Shown here: positions 33,944 through 47,455 of the stretch, piece by piece
Layout of the letters: each line of letters starts with the position of its first letter
Position numbering within the stretch: position 1 is the first letter of the stretch
Source of the DNA: Alligator mississippiensis
Taxonomy: Eukaryota > Chordata > Crocodylia > Alligatoridae
Assembly (NCBI RefSeq): GCF_030867095.1
Contig: NC_081829.1
Span: forward strand, 48,977,036-49,041,035
Length of the DNA: 64,000 nucleotides
Direction: 5' to 3'
Position numbers and translations under genes: made by a program
The notes under the pieces: model-generated
The model's database searches: none
The model's input: only the letters and a program-made list of their open reading frames with translations
Told to the model about the DNA's origin: nothing

Positions 33944-34763
33944 CACAGGTGCTCAACCTTTAGCCCATGGGCCAAATCAAATCCATGGAGCTCCTCATGG
34001 CTCTAGTAGTTTGGCAGTGGGGAAGTGGTGGCAGCATTAATTGTCATGGCTTTCAGAGCCATGGCAATTAATGCTGCTGATGCTTCCCTACCACCAAATT
34101 TCCAGACCTGTGCGGAGCCTTGAATGCCAGGTGATGCAGCCCCAAATTGGATCATGCTAGCATGTGGGATGCTCCAGGGCTGGATCTGGTGTGCAGGGCC
34201 AAGCCAGTACATGGGGTGGTTCTAAGCCTGCATCCAGTGTGTGGGCCTGGGACACAACCGGATTTGGTGTACAGACTGGGCCAGCGTACCCAATCTAGGG
34301 TGGCCACCGGTGCATCCCTGAGTTCCGGACAGCCTGCAGGCCCTCTCGGCCAATCAGCAGCAAGGGGCACAGCTACCACCTCCCTGCCTTCCTCCCTCCC
34401 TGGCTGGCTCAGAACCCCTCTCCTCCTGGCGCTGCACTGCCCTATCTCGAGGCACAACCAATAGAATCATGAGTACAAATGACTGACATGCATTTCCACC
34501 AATTAACTGAAAAACAGGACTTTTTTCTGTTTGTTTCTGCTTCAGCAATGTTCTTGGTTCAGGAATGGACAGGTTACAAAGGGTTTAAAAAAAGGATGGT
34601 CTGGTAAAAAGCAGGAGCAATAGCCACCCTAACCAGATCACTCCAGCAGACTGACCTCATGCATTGATCCTATGCTGGATCAACCCTGCCTGTGGGATCC
34701 AGCCCGCAGACTGGTCCCACACCATTCATCTGGCCCACAGGGACAGAAGTTTGAGCACCACTG
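33944..34763. mobile_element. Non-autonomous hAT element
   Basis: The start reads cacaggtgctcaaccttt and the end, reverse-complemented, reads CAGTGGTGCTCAAACTTC, giving imperfect terminal inverted repeats of the hAT CAGxGGTxCTCAA type. The flanking 8 bases are ggctatga (33936-33943) and ggctgtaa (34764-34771), 6 of 8 alike. No transposase is encoded. GC content is higher than in the surrounding intron. Confidence 0.7.
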
Positions 34764-34774
34764 GGCTGTAACAC

Positions 34775-34855
34775 AAGGAAACCTGGGTTCAATTCCTGAT
34801 TACACTTCAGACTTCAGGTGTGACTTTTGGCAAGTAATTTAGTGTCATAGTGGGG
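34775..34855 (+). repeat. Possible MIR fragment
   Basis: 'aaacctgggttcaattcctg' followed by 'gtgacttttggcaagtaatt' recalls the MIR core. It directly adjoins the hAT element, so the element may have inserted into the SINE. Confidence 0.35.
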
Positions 34856-36948
34856 AAGATGGTATTTCACTTGCTCATAGGAATACTGACCTGAAGTCCT
34901 CGGATGCTATGGCTTTATGGACAGTAAGCATTAGTAGCTCAAGAGGAACCTGCATGCACCTGATTTCTCACAGATTTCAGCTTGTTTTTATATGAACATG
35001 AACTTGATCCTTTAAGATACTTCCACTTCTTTCTCCCTTCCCTTGTGGAAATACAATGCAGCTCTCCGTACTAGCCAAGTGATTTAAGATGTGCACCAGA
35101 TTCTAGGGGCAAGAACAACCATTTTGTGTAATTTGCATGAGGGTCATGTAGTATCACTTTTCATCCAAATCACAGAAAAATAAAAAATACATGGGGTGTA
35201 AAGAAAGAAGATAATAGAACTCTTTATGTCTAAGTGAAATATACAGTTCTATTATCCATAGTGAATGTAGTCCATAATAGTCAAATTGTGTTTTGTGCTC
35301 CTGTGGGTGAATGTGTTTTCATCAACAATGTACGAGGTTGTAAAATATGCATCCCTAGCTATCTGCTGTGGTAAAGGTTTCAATAAAAAAGACTGAAGAT
35401 GTTTTCTAATGCAAATTAAACTGATCAGATAAATGAAATACAGTGTCTCCTATAATTGTCAGCAACAGTTTTTACAGTATGTCTCCTGTTTCTCTAGGCC
35501 ACATATTTGATGTTAGTAGATTAGTAATTCAGTAGACAGCCAAGCAGGTGTTTAAATCACTCCTGACCTCCAGAATTCCTTAAATGACCCTTGGAAGCAC
35601 TGAAGTGAAAATATTCTCAATTTTCCTAGTTATCAGCACCAACTGAGAATTTGTGGTGTTTTACGCCTCTTTAAAATCAAGTTGTGCAGTCATCCCAAGC
35701 TGTCCTATAGAAACTGCATTCTAAGAGTTAATATTTCTTTTAAAAATAATTATTGGCTTTAAACTGATCTAAGTACTGGACCTCTTTCTTTGAATATAAG
35801 CATTCCAACCATCTGCTGAGTCAGGCAATATAGGGTACTCTGCTTTCAAGTAGGCTGTAACAGTTGCTTAGACAACAGTGACATAATATTTAAGCATAAT
35901 GGTTCTGAAAAAAGGTACTGTCCTTTTTTCCTGAATCTCTCTGAAAATGATAATCTGACATCATTGGTTTAGTTAAAGTAGAATAGGAGGTGGACTATTA
36001 GAATCAATATCTTTTTCTAAACCCTCTGCCCTCTAATTGCCTAACTTGATAGTTGAAAAGATTTTACTTTACTCTGAGTCCTATAAATGTATTAAAATTA
36101 TAGGTTGACTGCATACTAAATTTTAGTGGAACAAAAGAAAAGTGGCTGTTTTTGTAGGCAGTTATTCAAGATTTAGACACCTTTGTGGACAGGGAATACA
36201 TTCCTAATGACTGGTCAACATGGTTAAAGGGGGCAGCTGAAAGAAACCTAATTCCAAAGAGATACTGAAATTGGTGCTTATGTCTTTCTACCACAAACCT
36301 GAGTTTTCTGTATCTGGAAAAAAACCCTGTAAATGTTCCTTTCATTAAAGACTTACCATGCAATAGAGACCTCATAAACATATCATTTCAGAGCATAGTT
36401 AATACGATATGAGTTGGATTTTTCTTCTAATACTGTATGCTACTTGGGTGGTTTTTCATATGTGGAGATGTAATTGTGGGTGACATAAATGGTATACAGC
36501 AGATTTCTTTAATCTTCTGAAGGTTTGATAGTCATGTGTCGCTGTATACCTGGTTTTTATTTATTTAATATTCGTGTTCCTTTATCATATTTTTAAAGAC
36601 TTTCTCCATAAATAAAGGGTTATTCAAATAAGTGAACAATAATCGATGTCCAGTAGTTAAGAGGGATTCACTGCATTAGTGATTCTGAAACGTGTGGGTT
36701 TTCTGAGGGAGCTACACCCCCAAGAGATTATTCATTTGGCTATAACATCACAGAATGAACTCTACTGTCATTATTTGTATTATGCTAACTAAACTGCCCT
36801 GAAGAAATAATTCAGTTTACTTTTTCTTCCTTCCTCCAAAGATGCATGTTCTAGTTTAGTTTTTAATGTACTACTGTATCTAGCTCATTTGGGACACCTG
36901 TCAGAGTAAAAGGTGCTATGTCAAACAAGAGATTTTACACAATGAATA

Positions 36949-37316
36949 CTGGGGTGCCTGACCCTGGGGGAGAGGGTTGTTTGTTTAGAAACCAAGATAC
37001 TCCCATCTGGTTGCATCAGGCTCTGGACAGGCTGTTGCCATGCAGCTGGATCAGGTCCTGGCTGGGCCATTGACACATGGCTGCATTGATTCTGCTGCAT
37101 GGGAACAGAGCCCAATCGCTCTGTGTAGGGCTGGCCCAGCCACAGGATAATCCAGCCCCTGAGGCTTGGAAATATGGTTGCGGAGAAGTGGTGGCAGTGT
37201 TAATTGCTACCGCTCCCCTATTGCAAAAGTTCTGGACCCAGGAGGAGACCCGCAGGCTGGATTACATAGCTCTGAAGTCTGGATCTGGCCTGTGGGCTGG
37301 GATTTGAGTACCCCTG
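36949..37316. mobile_element. Non-autonomous hAT element, degraded
   Basis: The right end, reverse-complemented, reads CAGGGGTACTCAAATCC, a hAT-type terminus. The left end (ctggggtgcctgaccc) is a poor match, and no clear 8-bp duplication is seen. The interior shares 'ggctggatt..' and 'gtctggatctggcctg' with other hAT elements of this window. Confidence 0.5.
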
Positions 37317-37337
37317 ATAAGGAAAAGGGAGTATGAA

Positions 37338-37475
37338 TAAAATTAATTGTTATTGTTGTTGGTTTGTATTATACTAGTCTCTAGGAGGCCTACTCCAGGC
37401 AAGGAGCCTCCTCTGTTAGGTGCTGTAATCACAGAAAAATGCTTCCTGTCCTCGGGAGTTTACAATCTAATTGTC
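37338..37475 (+). repeat. Ancient SINE-like fragment
   Basis: 'ttgttggtttgtattatac', then 'ctaggaggcc', 'gttaggtgctgt', and 'gggagtttacaatctaat' follow the order of a repeat widespread in turtles and crocodilians (tttgtattac..gtgctgtac..gcttacaatctaa). The family name is uncertain. Confidence 0.35.
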
Positions 37476-39384
37476 TGTATGAGTGGAACCCTGAGCTTGT
37501 TTGTAGTGCTACCAGAGCCCTTTAAGATCTCCCTCCCCCTCTATTTTTCAGTGCTTTTTTGGTATAAGAAGCCGTCTTCTTGCAGTCAACAGTACTTAAG
37601 TTCATTAGCTATATCAGACTCTAATTTGAATTATTTAGTAGTGGAACACATCAATAGTATGATGATGGAAAAAACTAGGACTTAAGTACTTTTTCAGCAA
37701 TCTCAAACAGGATAAATATTTCTTATTGTGTTAATTAAAGCTGTGGTTTCAGGTCATTTAGCACTTAGAACATCCAGTTCAGCTGTTCTGGTCTTATCCA
37801 TTTGGGTGAAATCAGTGAAACCACTTTTACGGGTAGTTTGCCATCATGAGTAAAGGTTGCAGCAGTTGACTCTTGGCTGATGCTGTCATTTCATGTGTAT
37901 AGGTAATGACATGAATTTACAAGGAACCTAATCCAAAGCCTGTTGACGTCAATGAACATTTACTTTACTGGCTTTGAATCAGGCTGAAAGCAAATGGGGT
38001 TAAGGAGAAACAATCAATAGCAAGAGGGTGCATGTCTAAATTATACATCTGTTTTGAAGAGAATGCTACCCCAAAACAGAAAGATATGCTTGGTTTCAGC
38101 ATTAAAGCATGAAATGACTTTGCCATTAATTAGCAGAATAAATATTGTGATGTTTATTGCTTGTTCATTGTTTAGCTTGCCAAATAAGCCCGACCTGAAG
38201 AAATGTCATGAAAATATAGAGAAATATGTTTCTTATTTTCCTTTTTAAAAATTAAGTCAAACGTGAAAGCTAATTATCACAAGCAGCCCGACAAGGGAAC
38301 TGAGATACTTGAATAGAAGTTTGGAACCTATGTAATTTAAGTACATAGAAAAAATGCAGGAAAGTCAAAGTCGAAACCAAAACTGGGCCCAGATCTCTAT
38401 CTTTATATTTCAAAGATAAAGTAGTTGTTTGCACTTTTCTTCATTGAACAGCTTTCAAATGGTTACAAATAGGCTTTGAAGTTCACAGCAAACGTAAGCT
38501 GATGTGGGACATTCACACCTCTGAGGCACTATTGCATCAGCGTCTAGAGCTGTAGACTCAGAAACCCTGCCCTGATCATGAAGGACATCATTACAAATTG
38601 GCATTTGTTTACATTGCTAAAATTCAAACCTGTAACTTGCTGCCACTGCAACTCTGCCAGGAGTGGAAGTTCTTGGGCAGGCAGGATTTGGGGATTTTTC
38701 AGCACCATGCTTCCTATCCCATCATTGCTCCACTGCACAGATAATATTTGTTTACTTTATTCTTTCTTGTCATGTAGACAAAGCCAAAGTGAAGGGCTTT
38801 GAACTTCCTAACATTTGAACTCATCTTTCATACACCTGAAGATTTAAATATTCCTCCTTAAAAGTTGCCAAAATATCTTCCATCTAACAGTGCGGCTCAC
38901 CCCCTCCCCCCGAAACTATTTTTTCAAAATCTGTCCTTTTCCAAATAAAAATATTCTCAGTGCAGCTAAGGAAATGCTGTAGCCACCAATATAAATGTTG
39001 TTTCCCTTGGTTTATATTAAATTAACTGCCTGGCAAACATAAATTCAACAACAAAAAGAAGACCTGAACTTCAGTTGTGGGTTTATGAGCCCACACAAAG
39101 GACTTTATTCCCATTTCATACGTTGTCGGATTGTTTGGTAGCACCAAGCTCTGAAATGGTTTGGATTAGTAGAGGGACACATTCTGTCATTCTCAATTCT
39201 TCAAACACCCAGATGGAAATTTTACTTGAAGAACTCAAGAATGTAAATCATAGTTCTTACCCATTTCATAATGCAAGAAGCCTCATTAGGCTGCTTCAGT
39301 GCATTGTTTCATTCCAGCATTCTGTCACCAGCAATGGCCATAATAAGCTAGAGGTCCCTTTGCATAGCAGGGAAGGCATTAGCA

Positions 39385-39571
39385 CAGGGGTGGGCAAAAT
39401 GCGGCCTATGGGCTGGATACAGCCCACCAGGCCATTCTATCCGGCCCATGGGGCCCCCAAAAAATTTAGAAAATTGATATTAATCTGCCCCTGGCTGCCT
39501 GTCATGCAGCCCTCAATGGCTTGCCAAAACTCAGTAAGCGGCCCTCCGCCCGAAATAATTGCCCGCTCCTG
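39385..39571. mobile_element. Short hAT MITE (187 bp)
   Basis: Begins caggggtgggcaaaatgc. Its end, reverse-complemented, begins CAGGAGCGGGCAATTAT, a hAT-type inverted repeat. The flanks cattagca (39377-39384) and gattagca (39572-39579) agree at 7 of 8 bases. It is too short for a gene. Confidence 0.85.
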
Positions 39572-40407
39572 GATTAGCATTTTCAGAGGAGATATATGCA
39601 CAGACTAGTGTCCTGAATAGAGCAAGGGGGAAAAAGCTCTACAAGCCTTGGAAAATGCTGTTAAACCAATGTAACCTTTTGTCCCCTAAGAGTAAGTGCC
39701 ATTTTGGTGGCACTGCAGGTAGAGAAGAGCCACTCAGTGACATCAGAAGATAGAGCTTCTAGCAGAAATTTCAGCAGGGCTGTCCTTTCCCTGCTAAGAG
39801 GAAGCAGGAAGCTGATGCAAGTGAATGGTGGTGGCCGATGGCAGTCTGGTTCCTGCAGCAACCAGCAGGAAGGAAATGCTGACTGGTAGTAAAGACAAAA
39901 TGTCCTTGTGGGGGCAGAGCCTTTTTCCCCTGATGAATCTCCAAGAGCTGAGTGGCTTGAAGGCTGGACCACTTGGTAGCCCTTAGGGAGCACTAGGAGG
40001 AAAACCCTGTCACATTTTTGAGATCTTGCACCTCATCCCTAGGTGCTTTATGGCATCCACCATTCTTGATTCAGGAAGCACTTAATTCCATACTTAAAGC
40101 ATTTGGGTAGTCCCAGTGAAACCTGTGGAACTGTTAAAGGTAGTACTTTCCAAAACGTAAGGAAGATTCCTATCTTCTTTTAGTCACTTCAGTAACCTTA
40201 GGCACCTTTCTTTTTTGAGAAGTCCATCCTAGGTGCTTAAAGTGACACAAGTGTTTAAATATCTTCCTGAATCCATGCTGTGTGGATTATAGGTGACATT
40301 TTCAAGTGTTTGGTTTGGATCAAACCGAAGGTGACCAAAGGTGAGTTACTGTTAACTCTCAACAGAATGATACCAACACTGGGCATTTTGAAACTCACAC
40401 CCTGAGT

Positions 40408-40818
40408 CAGGGGTTGGCAGCATATGCCCTGTGGGCCAGATCCAGCTCACAGAGCCACTGGATCTGGTTAGCGGATCCAGAAGTTTCTGCATCTACCTTA
40501 ACCTGTGCTGAGGCTGAGCAATTGGAAGCTGAGCCCAAACTTACCAGATAGCAGGGGACTGATCCAGGACTGGGCAGATTTCAGGTATGCCTGGATTGCA
40601 GCCAGAATGCCAGGGGAGGAGAAGCAGCAGCAGTGTGGACGCAGTTTCTGGCTGCCCGACCCCTGTGCTGTACCTGGAAAGAAGGGGGCTGGGAAAAGTG
40701 GCACCAGCACAGCTCCCAGGTCCCGGCATGAGCACAGGCAAAGCCGACACCACACAGCCTGCTCTGGACTGGAGCCAGGTTGTTGTGACACATAGTTTGA
40801 AAAAGTTACTGGCCACTA
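40408..40818. mobile_element. Non-autonomous hAT element (411 bp)
   Basis: Starts caggggttggcagcatatg. The end, reverse-complemented, reads TAGTGGCCAGTAACTTTTTC, a weak inverted match. The flanks ccctgagt (40400-40407) and ccctaagt (40819-40826) agree at 7 of 8 bases. The open frames on both strands within it are compositional. Confidence 0.7.
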
Positions 40819-43523
40819 CCCTAAGTCATTACTTATAGACAAAGGGGAAATAATTGTAGGCAAAATCAACCAAGTAGTTTAGAAGTCCCACTCACCTCCA
40901 AAGCTTGTTGTGCCCAAGTCATTTAAGTGCTTTGGACATTTCCATTCACTGCATTTAAGTGCAATTTGTTTTTTTTTCTTCTCTTCACCCAGATTCGAAA
41001 TCAGACCTGCTTTATTTCATTGGCTACCACAGTAATAGCTACTTTTTGTTATTGTTTATTTATATACTTATGAGTTAAACTGATTAAAAGAACCCTTCTG
41101 TGTTTACCTTTTGAATTGTTTAGATGCCCCAACAGTTTTTACAGCCCTAATACAGTGCTCATTTGCAAAGTACTAATATGATCACAGGATAATTTTTATA
41201 TTTTTTTTCCTGGCCATTCATATTACTGTAGTGATGGCCAATAGAAAGTACGTTGGTGATCTTAGCTGTTGCTGTGTGGTCGCTTTGCTACCACATAGAA
41301 CTTTAAATGTGAAATTGTGATTTATGCTCTTCTGTGTTTCCTCATGGTTATATCTGCTATAATATTCTGCCTGCTTATCAAGCTTCCGATGAAATCCTGG
41401 CATGTTAAAAGGAGGCTTGCTGGTGAATCTGTAGCAAAACACATGAACTGTTTTTCAATCATTTTACTTGGGTTTATGATTCCTGTATATACCATATATG
41501 TGTTTAAAGGTTGTATTCTCAAAAACAAGTTTATTCATTGATGATATAATAGTGATTGTACTTTTCTTTTGGTTAATAAATTGTTTGCTTGGCTTACTTT
41601 GTATGACAGCCAAAGTTAGTCATACCTATTCTTGGAAAGGATATGAAGAAACTAGTAATTGAAATCATAATCATTTGATTATAAAAGCTATTTTAAAAAT
41701 AACATTTGAACCAAAAACTTGTTTGATCTTAAAGTCAGATAACAGCTGCTAAATAAAATCTTCCTATTACTGAACTTTAGAAATTGTTATACATTATGAT
41801 TGTATTCAACATCCTAAACAGAAGACCCCATCCAGAAGCTAAGTCTGTCTTCATGCAGATTGATTTTTTTTTCACTCTGACATTTAATAATCACCATGTA
41901 ATAGCTATAAAATGCATAGCAACTACAAATCTTTTATTTCCAGTGAATGGTGTAATTAAATTGGGTGAAGCCATCTATTAAAATTGTACTTTGTACTATG
42001 CAGCATTGTTTACAAAGTATTGACATTTGTCATAAACAGAAATTTAAAACATTGTCTTTACTGTTTGTTCAGTGGTAGCTTCTATTCAGCACAATGATCA
42101 AAGATATTCAACACAATGATAAAGAAGATTCCATTACAAAAAATTCCATTCCATTGTCTTACTTAATATATAAGCATGCCTTTTATTTTTAACCAAATAT
42201 TTGTTATTGCACTAAATGCAATAGAAGGTGACTGCCTGTAAAGCAATTTTGTGTCATATATGGAAAAGTGAAATATCAGATATGCCTTTCACCAAAGCTA
42301 CCATAGATTTTGCATTGTGTGTAACTTAAAATAGTAAACCTACTTTTGTTTGCTGTTGAGCAGTATTTTATTTCCTGAGGAATGCACACAGCAAAAAAAA
42401 CAAAACAAAAACCAACCCCCTCTCCCCATCAGAATCAGGCATTTCTCTTCGTACACTAACTCCAAGAATTTGTTTCCTTTTTTCAAATAGCTTTATTTAT
42501 TTTGGAGAAAAATGATTGGTTTGTAAATTTACAGTGACTATAGCCGTGTTTTCACTAGAAATGTTTGGAGTGAAAGGTTCATTGTAAGTCAGTTCAAGTT
42601 AAAACATCAACTGTTTCAAATATTTAACTTAAAAATCTAGAGTTTATCTTGCTTTGCTAGGAGCTGTTTTATTATTCTTTTTTTCTGAAGCCTTCTTCAG
42701 CTCTGCTCCCATAGTCAGCTGTAAAACATTCTGCTTATTCATCACAACTGAGAAGAGTTGATTGTTTCCTGGAAGGACAGAAATTCAGCAATTAGAGATA
42801 TTTAATTCAACTATATGTTCTGCAGGCTAAACTAAGTTTTAAAAATACGTTCTAAGAAAACAGTTTAGAGAAGAAAAAAATTACAGTTCTTTTCTGATCT
42901 TGAAAAAGGTTTTAATAAACATAAGAATGTGCAAGTTTCTTTTGGTAGGAAACACATAACATTTATGTAGTGTTTCTTTTAGTATTACATCACAATTTTA
43001 TTTAATTTTGAAGACAAAAGTTAAATTTAATATTTGTGTGTAATCCAAGGGAAAAATATACCATAAACACAGGAATTTTCTGGTGAGTCAAAGCTCCAAG
43101 AATCTAAGATTTACTTAGTCCATTTATTTGAGGACTAACTATAACTGTTAGTCATTAAGTCATGAATTTTTACATTTTCAACTAATTGCACCCTAAAAGC
43201 AAGCTTTCACCCAAGCCATTGGGTACTACAGAAAGAATATGCTTTGACAATCTACATTTAAAATCCCTTTTAGGATTACTGCTTTAATGTTCTTGGATGT
43301 TTTTTGTCACATGTATTTGCTCCAAGTAAACAACTAATAGTGACACTAAAATGGTATGCAAATTACATGAATTATCAGCTATTATGTATCACAGGAAAAA
43401 TTAATCTGCCAACAGCAAGATAAACTTTTCCAATAACATGTCAAAGAGGCAGCATTACAAGTTTATCATTCATCATAGAGCCACGCGTAATGCACTGTGT
43501 TCTTGTTTAACTACATTCTGCAG

Positions 43524-43749
43524 GATGAAGTTATTGCTGTTTCAGAGAAGGTAACTGTGAAGCTTGAAGACTTGGCAAAATGGGCACAATCAGATTTCTC
43601 CAAATGGAAGAGTGGTTTCCGAGCTGACCCAGTCAAACCCACGGAACTAGGCAAGAATGGACAGAAGGAATCCTTGATGAGATACAGACAGTCCACACTC
43701 AATAGTGGCCTGAACTTCAAAGACATTCTGAAGGAAAAGGCTGATCTTG
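43524..43749 (+). CDS. ARID5B: ARID5B coding exon 3
   Basis: Encodes 75 residues plus one base, starting D-E-V-I-A-V-S-E-K-V and ending E-K-A-D-L before a split Gly codon, matching vertebrate ARID5B downstream of exon 2. The acceptor is ttctgcag and the donor is G|gtaaat at 43750, leaving phase 1. Several residues in the middle (around 'SDFSKWKSGF' and 'PVKPTELGKNG') differ from what I recall of mammals, as expected for a distant amniote. The next exon is beyond the window. Confidence 0.95.
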
Positions 43750-43973
43750 GTAAATATATTTTCCTTTTCTAAAACTGGTGTGCATACTTGCATATACCTG
43801 TCTTTCTAAGGACAATGAGCCCAATACTTCTATATTCATTTAGGTTAAATTAGCATAAACTCTGACACCACTTCTGTACCACAAGTTTACTGGGCCTGGC
43901 AGTGATGCCCTCAAGCCCACCATGCTACTGCAGGGAACAGTCAGTTTGTGGTATAGATACAACCAAAGGGTAT

Positions 43974-44165
43974 GTCTACATTGCCAGCTGAAGTGCAGTG
44001 TAGAGATATGCAAACTAGCTTTGAATGACCTGATTTTGGTACTGGAAGCAATTTAGCTGCAGCAGCACAGAGCTTGGTATGGGCTAGTGTACCCTGCTTC
44101 TTGTCTCCTTTATGGCTGGCTCAGGTAACTCAATGCTGTATTGCAGTTTGTCATGTACATGCACC
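43974..44165. mobile_element. Possible small inverted-repeat element
   Basis: Starts gggtatgtctacattgc and ends catgtacatgcaccc, whose complement GGGTGCATGTACATG is a loose inverted match. The terminal 'gtatgtctaca' motif is common in short DNA elements of turtles and crocodilians. No duplication is evident. Confidence 0.35.
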
Positions 44166-45159
44166 CTAACACTTAATGCCGTTAGGTTCCTGTTATGAAG
44201 TCACTAACAAAGCTAATTTGCAAGGGCTTCCTGCAGAAGCTTTGTAGACATTGGGATCAAGCATCAGCTGTGCATCATGTGAGATTGAGTCTGATTCCCC
44301 CTTTGTAGACTTGTAGAAGAAAGAGATGCCAGTAACTTATTACATCATACTGGTCATCTCCTTGGTGATGCATGACCATCGCCTATCACTATAGCTTGCC
44401 CAGTCTTTGTCTAGGATAGCATTAGATGTTTGAAGTAATAAGGTTTCAACCATTTGCTTGGAGATTAGTTTACAGCTTAATGCATTTTACTGTAGGTCTA
44501 TACTAATATGTGGCTAACACTTTATAAAACCCAGTTTAATTAATCTTATACCTTTATGCCACAGTTTGGTGTTGCCACCCAGTAGATCTGTTCCTCCTTG
44601 CTCACTTCCTTCCCAAAAATGGTGAGGTATGGGAACATATGTGGATAACTTTTCTGCTGTGTGGGAGTCTCCAATGCTATGGTTGCCAGCAGATTTGCAT
44701 CCTTCATTGCCATAAATACTCCCAGTCCTACAAGAGGGTCATTGTGCACCTACCTGAGGTTTCTTTGACTATCATTGAACTCTATGGGTGGAGAGATCTG
44801 CCCACATACGGGTTTAAGGTGTAGGTGGGCACAGAACTTGGGTCTAATACTCCAACTTTATAGGAGTTGTATAGGTACAACTTTCATTGTCTGTAATGGG
44901 ACATAATCTTACACAAGGAGTGGAAGATGACAGGGCCAATTTCCATATATAACCCATGACAGCTTGATTAGGAGTCTAACATGCAGCCCAATGGAAAGTA
45001 AAATATATTTTGAAGTATAGTCTAATGATTTTGCTTAGATTGGTAAGTTTAAAGACTGAATGATTTCAGGTTTAGCACATAACTGATAAAAGGTAAGAAA
45101 TTAAACATTAAATCTCATATTTTGTCAATTTCATAGGTAGAAGTTTCCTTATCAACATA

Positions 45160-45380
45160 AGATGTTGATAGAGGGCCATGTTCTTAGCTGTGTAAATGGC
45201 AGATATCCATTGAATTTATTTACATCACCTGAGGATCTGCCTTGTAGAATTCCTTTTGCATCTCAGCTTTCCTGTATAATGACATGTGAAAGGGGTTGTA
45301 TGATGTGGTATCTGAGATTAGCAGACCAGGGACCGGCCTTGATGACCCAGGAAGGCACTTGCAGCCCTATGTTCTTATGT
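45160..45380 (+). repeat. CR1 LINE 3' fragment
   Basis: The end 'gaccagggaccggccttg', 'atgacccaggaagg', 'gcagccctatgttcttatg' is the characteristic CR1 3' tail. The insertion is short, 5'-truncated and in the same direction as ARID5B. Its left edge is uncertain. Confidence 0.65.
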
Positions 45381-46329
45381 AAATGATGAAAGGATTTTGT
45401 CCATCTTATGTTACATCATCAAATATATAGGATGGAAGTTTAAAGTGCAATGGTAAGTTGATCTTTTTGGTCTTACATCTACTCTAAGATTTACACAACT
45501 TTTATTGATTTTTTTTTTTTTCTTGTTGCAATTACACTATTTCTGGCATTTCACTGCTGTTCTCCATTTACAATACATTTCTTTGCATATGTTTGGTGTG
45601 TCAAAAGACTCTTAATGTTTTTGAAACAGAACTTTTGTGCCTTAATGTGTGTTTGTTTTGTTTTGTTTTAAACAAACAAACAAAAATCCTTTGCAGTAAG
45701 TTATAAAACCAGTATTATTTACCCAGGAGCAAAAGAAAATTATCTTGAAACCTAGTATGCAGAGTTCAGAGTTGAATGTCAAGCCTTTGAAAATAGAGTT
45801 TATATTGCAAATGCATACAGAATCTCAACTATAACAGTATAATTTTGATAACCCGTATTGCATTGCGTGTAGTTTTCTTTTCGTTTGTAAATCAGGCTGT
45901 GGCTCATGTCTGTACAAAATTAAATTTTGACTGTTGTCTGGTGGGGTTTTTTTAATGTTCTCATTGTGACTGGTTATGATTGGTATAAACCCAAGGGTAC
46001 AAGGCGACATTTAGCTGGTTAACCTCGTTGCTTTAAAGAATAGGTCTAGCCTGCGAAAGGTAGTCAAGGAAACTTGCTACTGTTTGTTTTGTTTAAATCC
46101 AATATTCAAATTATTTTTGTCAATGTTGTTGGAGCAAGAGATCAAATGAATTAAATGCCTTTTGCTTTCCTGGCCAGGAAATAACTTGAAGGAATTAAAT
46201 TTTTCTTGCTAAGGAAACAGCTATGTTTGGCAGTGCCAGGAAAGAAAGCCATAGGCCATCTTCTCCCCCTATTTGGTTTGACTTGGATCAGGGTTTAATT
46301 GCCATTAATTGAAAGGGTGCTTTGATCTA

Positions 46330-47455
46330 AGCTGGCTTGCTAGCAATGTGTCAGTGACAGGGGGCAGTGTCAGAGCCATTAACAATGTTGGACTGCCCAC
46401 CTGTCTAGGGCAGTCTGCCCTCTTGACTCTCCTGCCATGCCTTTGTTGTATTTAAATAGTTGCTTATAGGTGGGAGGCTGTCCATTTTATGCCCTGATGC
46501 CAAGGGCATAATACACAGTTCTGACCTCCATTTTACCGTGTCCCATGCCTCGCAGATGGCATCCAAAAGACCACTTCCAACTCCCCCGGCCCCATTGCTG
46601 GGCTGTACTTGACCACTGGCTCAAACTTGGCCTCAGGCATCCTTGGACATACCTTGGCCTGGCCTCTGGCCCAATTTGGCCTCAGGTGTCCATAGATGTG
46701 CCTGGGCCACATGCTTCCCTCACTGGGGCCTCTACTCTGGCCAGCCTACGTATAGTCCTTCAGGCTCCACAGACCCTACTCTACGCGGTCTCTGGCAGAG
46801 AATTTGCCCCCTCACTGGGGGCTTTTGGGCCCTACACCCCTTGGGTCTTAGGTGTCTGTTGACATACCTGGACCCCTAACTCAGCCAATGGCCCACTCAT
46901 TCAGGTATCTGTCAACCTGCCTGAACCCTGCCTCAGGTCGCACTCAATGGATCTGGGCCGTGTGCTTTTCTGTTGGGGTGTGCTCCCCTAGCCTTTCCCC
47001 TCCACAGGGTCACCCACAAGGCAGTGAGGGATGAGGCTTTCTTGCGCCCCATCCTTGCCTTTCACTAGGGAGACATAGATGTAGCATTTCCTAGGCACTG
47101 CCCAACCTCAAGCAGCCGCACCACACCATCCAACCCCAGTAGTTTGTAGTTTTAGGTCATTCCCCAGGACCAGGAATCTCCTCCATCCTCATAGTTCCTA
47201 CCCTTGACGTCCAGGTGTTCTGGTAGCAACAGGACTCCTGCTAGGTGATGTTCATCCTTCAGCTCCCCAATTGCAACTGGCAGCCCTGCTCCTTGGGTCT
47301 GGTCTTATACCCTGGCTACCTAGCCCTACACCAGTCAGGTAGCCTTTTGACTGCCATGTGACTGCCTGATTGGGTCTGCTCCCACCTGCAGGCTGGTCTT
47401 CAGCCTGCTTAAGCCTTTAAAGTGGCAGGCACCAAAGGTGCCCTGCCATAGTGTC
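46330..47455. repeat. GC-rich block of unknown repeat origin
   Basis: About 1.1 kb that is much richer in C and G than the surrounding intron. Within it a loosely repeated phrase of the type 'cctcaggyrtcc..gacatacctgg' recurs near 46630, 46680, 46850 and 46900. It may be a solo LTR or a decayed minisatellite. I could not find clear termini or duplications. Confidence 0.35.

Larger units (their letters stand above)
25146..43523 (+). other. ARID5B: ARID5B intron 2
   Basis: An 18.4-kb intron, AT-rich, without any coding frame I can support. It contains four hAT-type non-autonomous elements (33944-34763, 36949-37316, 39385-39571, 40408-40818) and MIR or SINE-like fragments near 33385, 34775 and 37338. 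The acceptor before exon 3 is ttctgcag. Intronic enhancers may exist but cannot be named from this sequence. Confidence 0.85.

Noticed and set aside
39075..39608. 177-codon frame on the + strand
   Set aside because: Its C-terminal third is the hAT element at 39385-39571; the rest has no recognisable domain.
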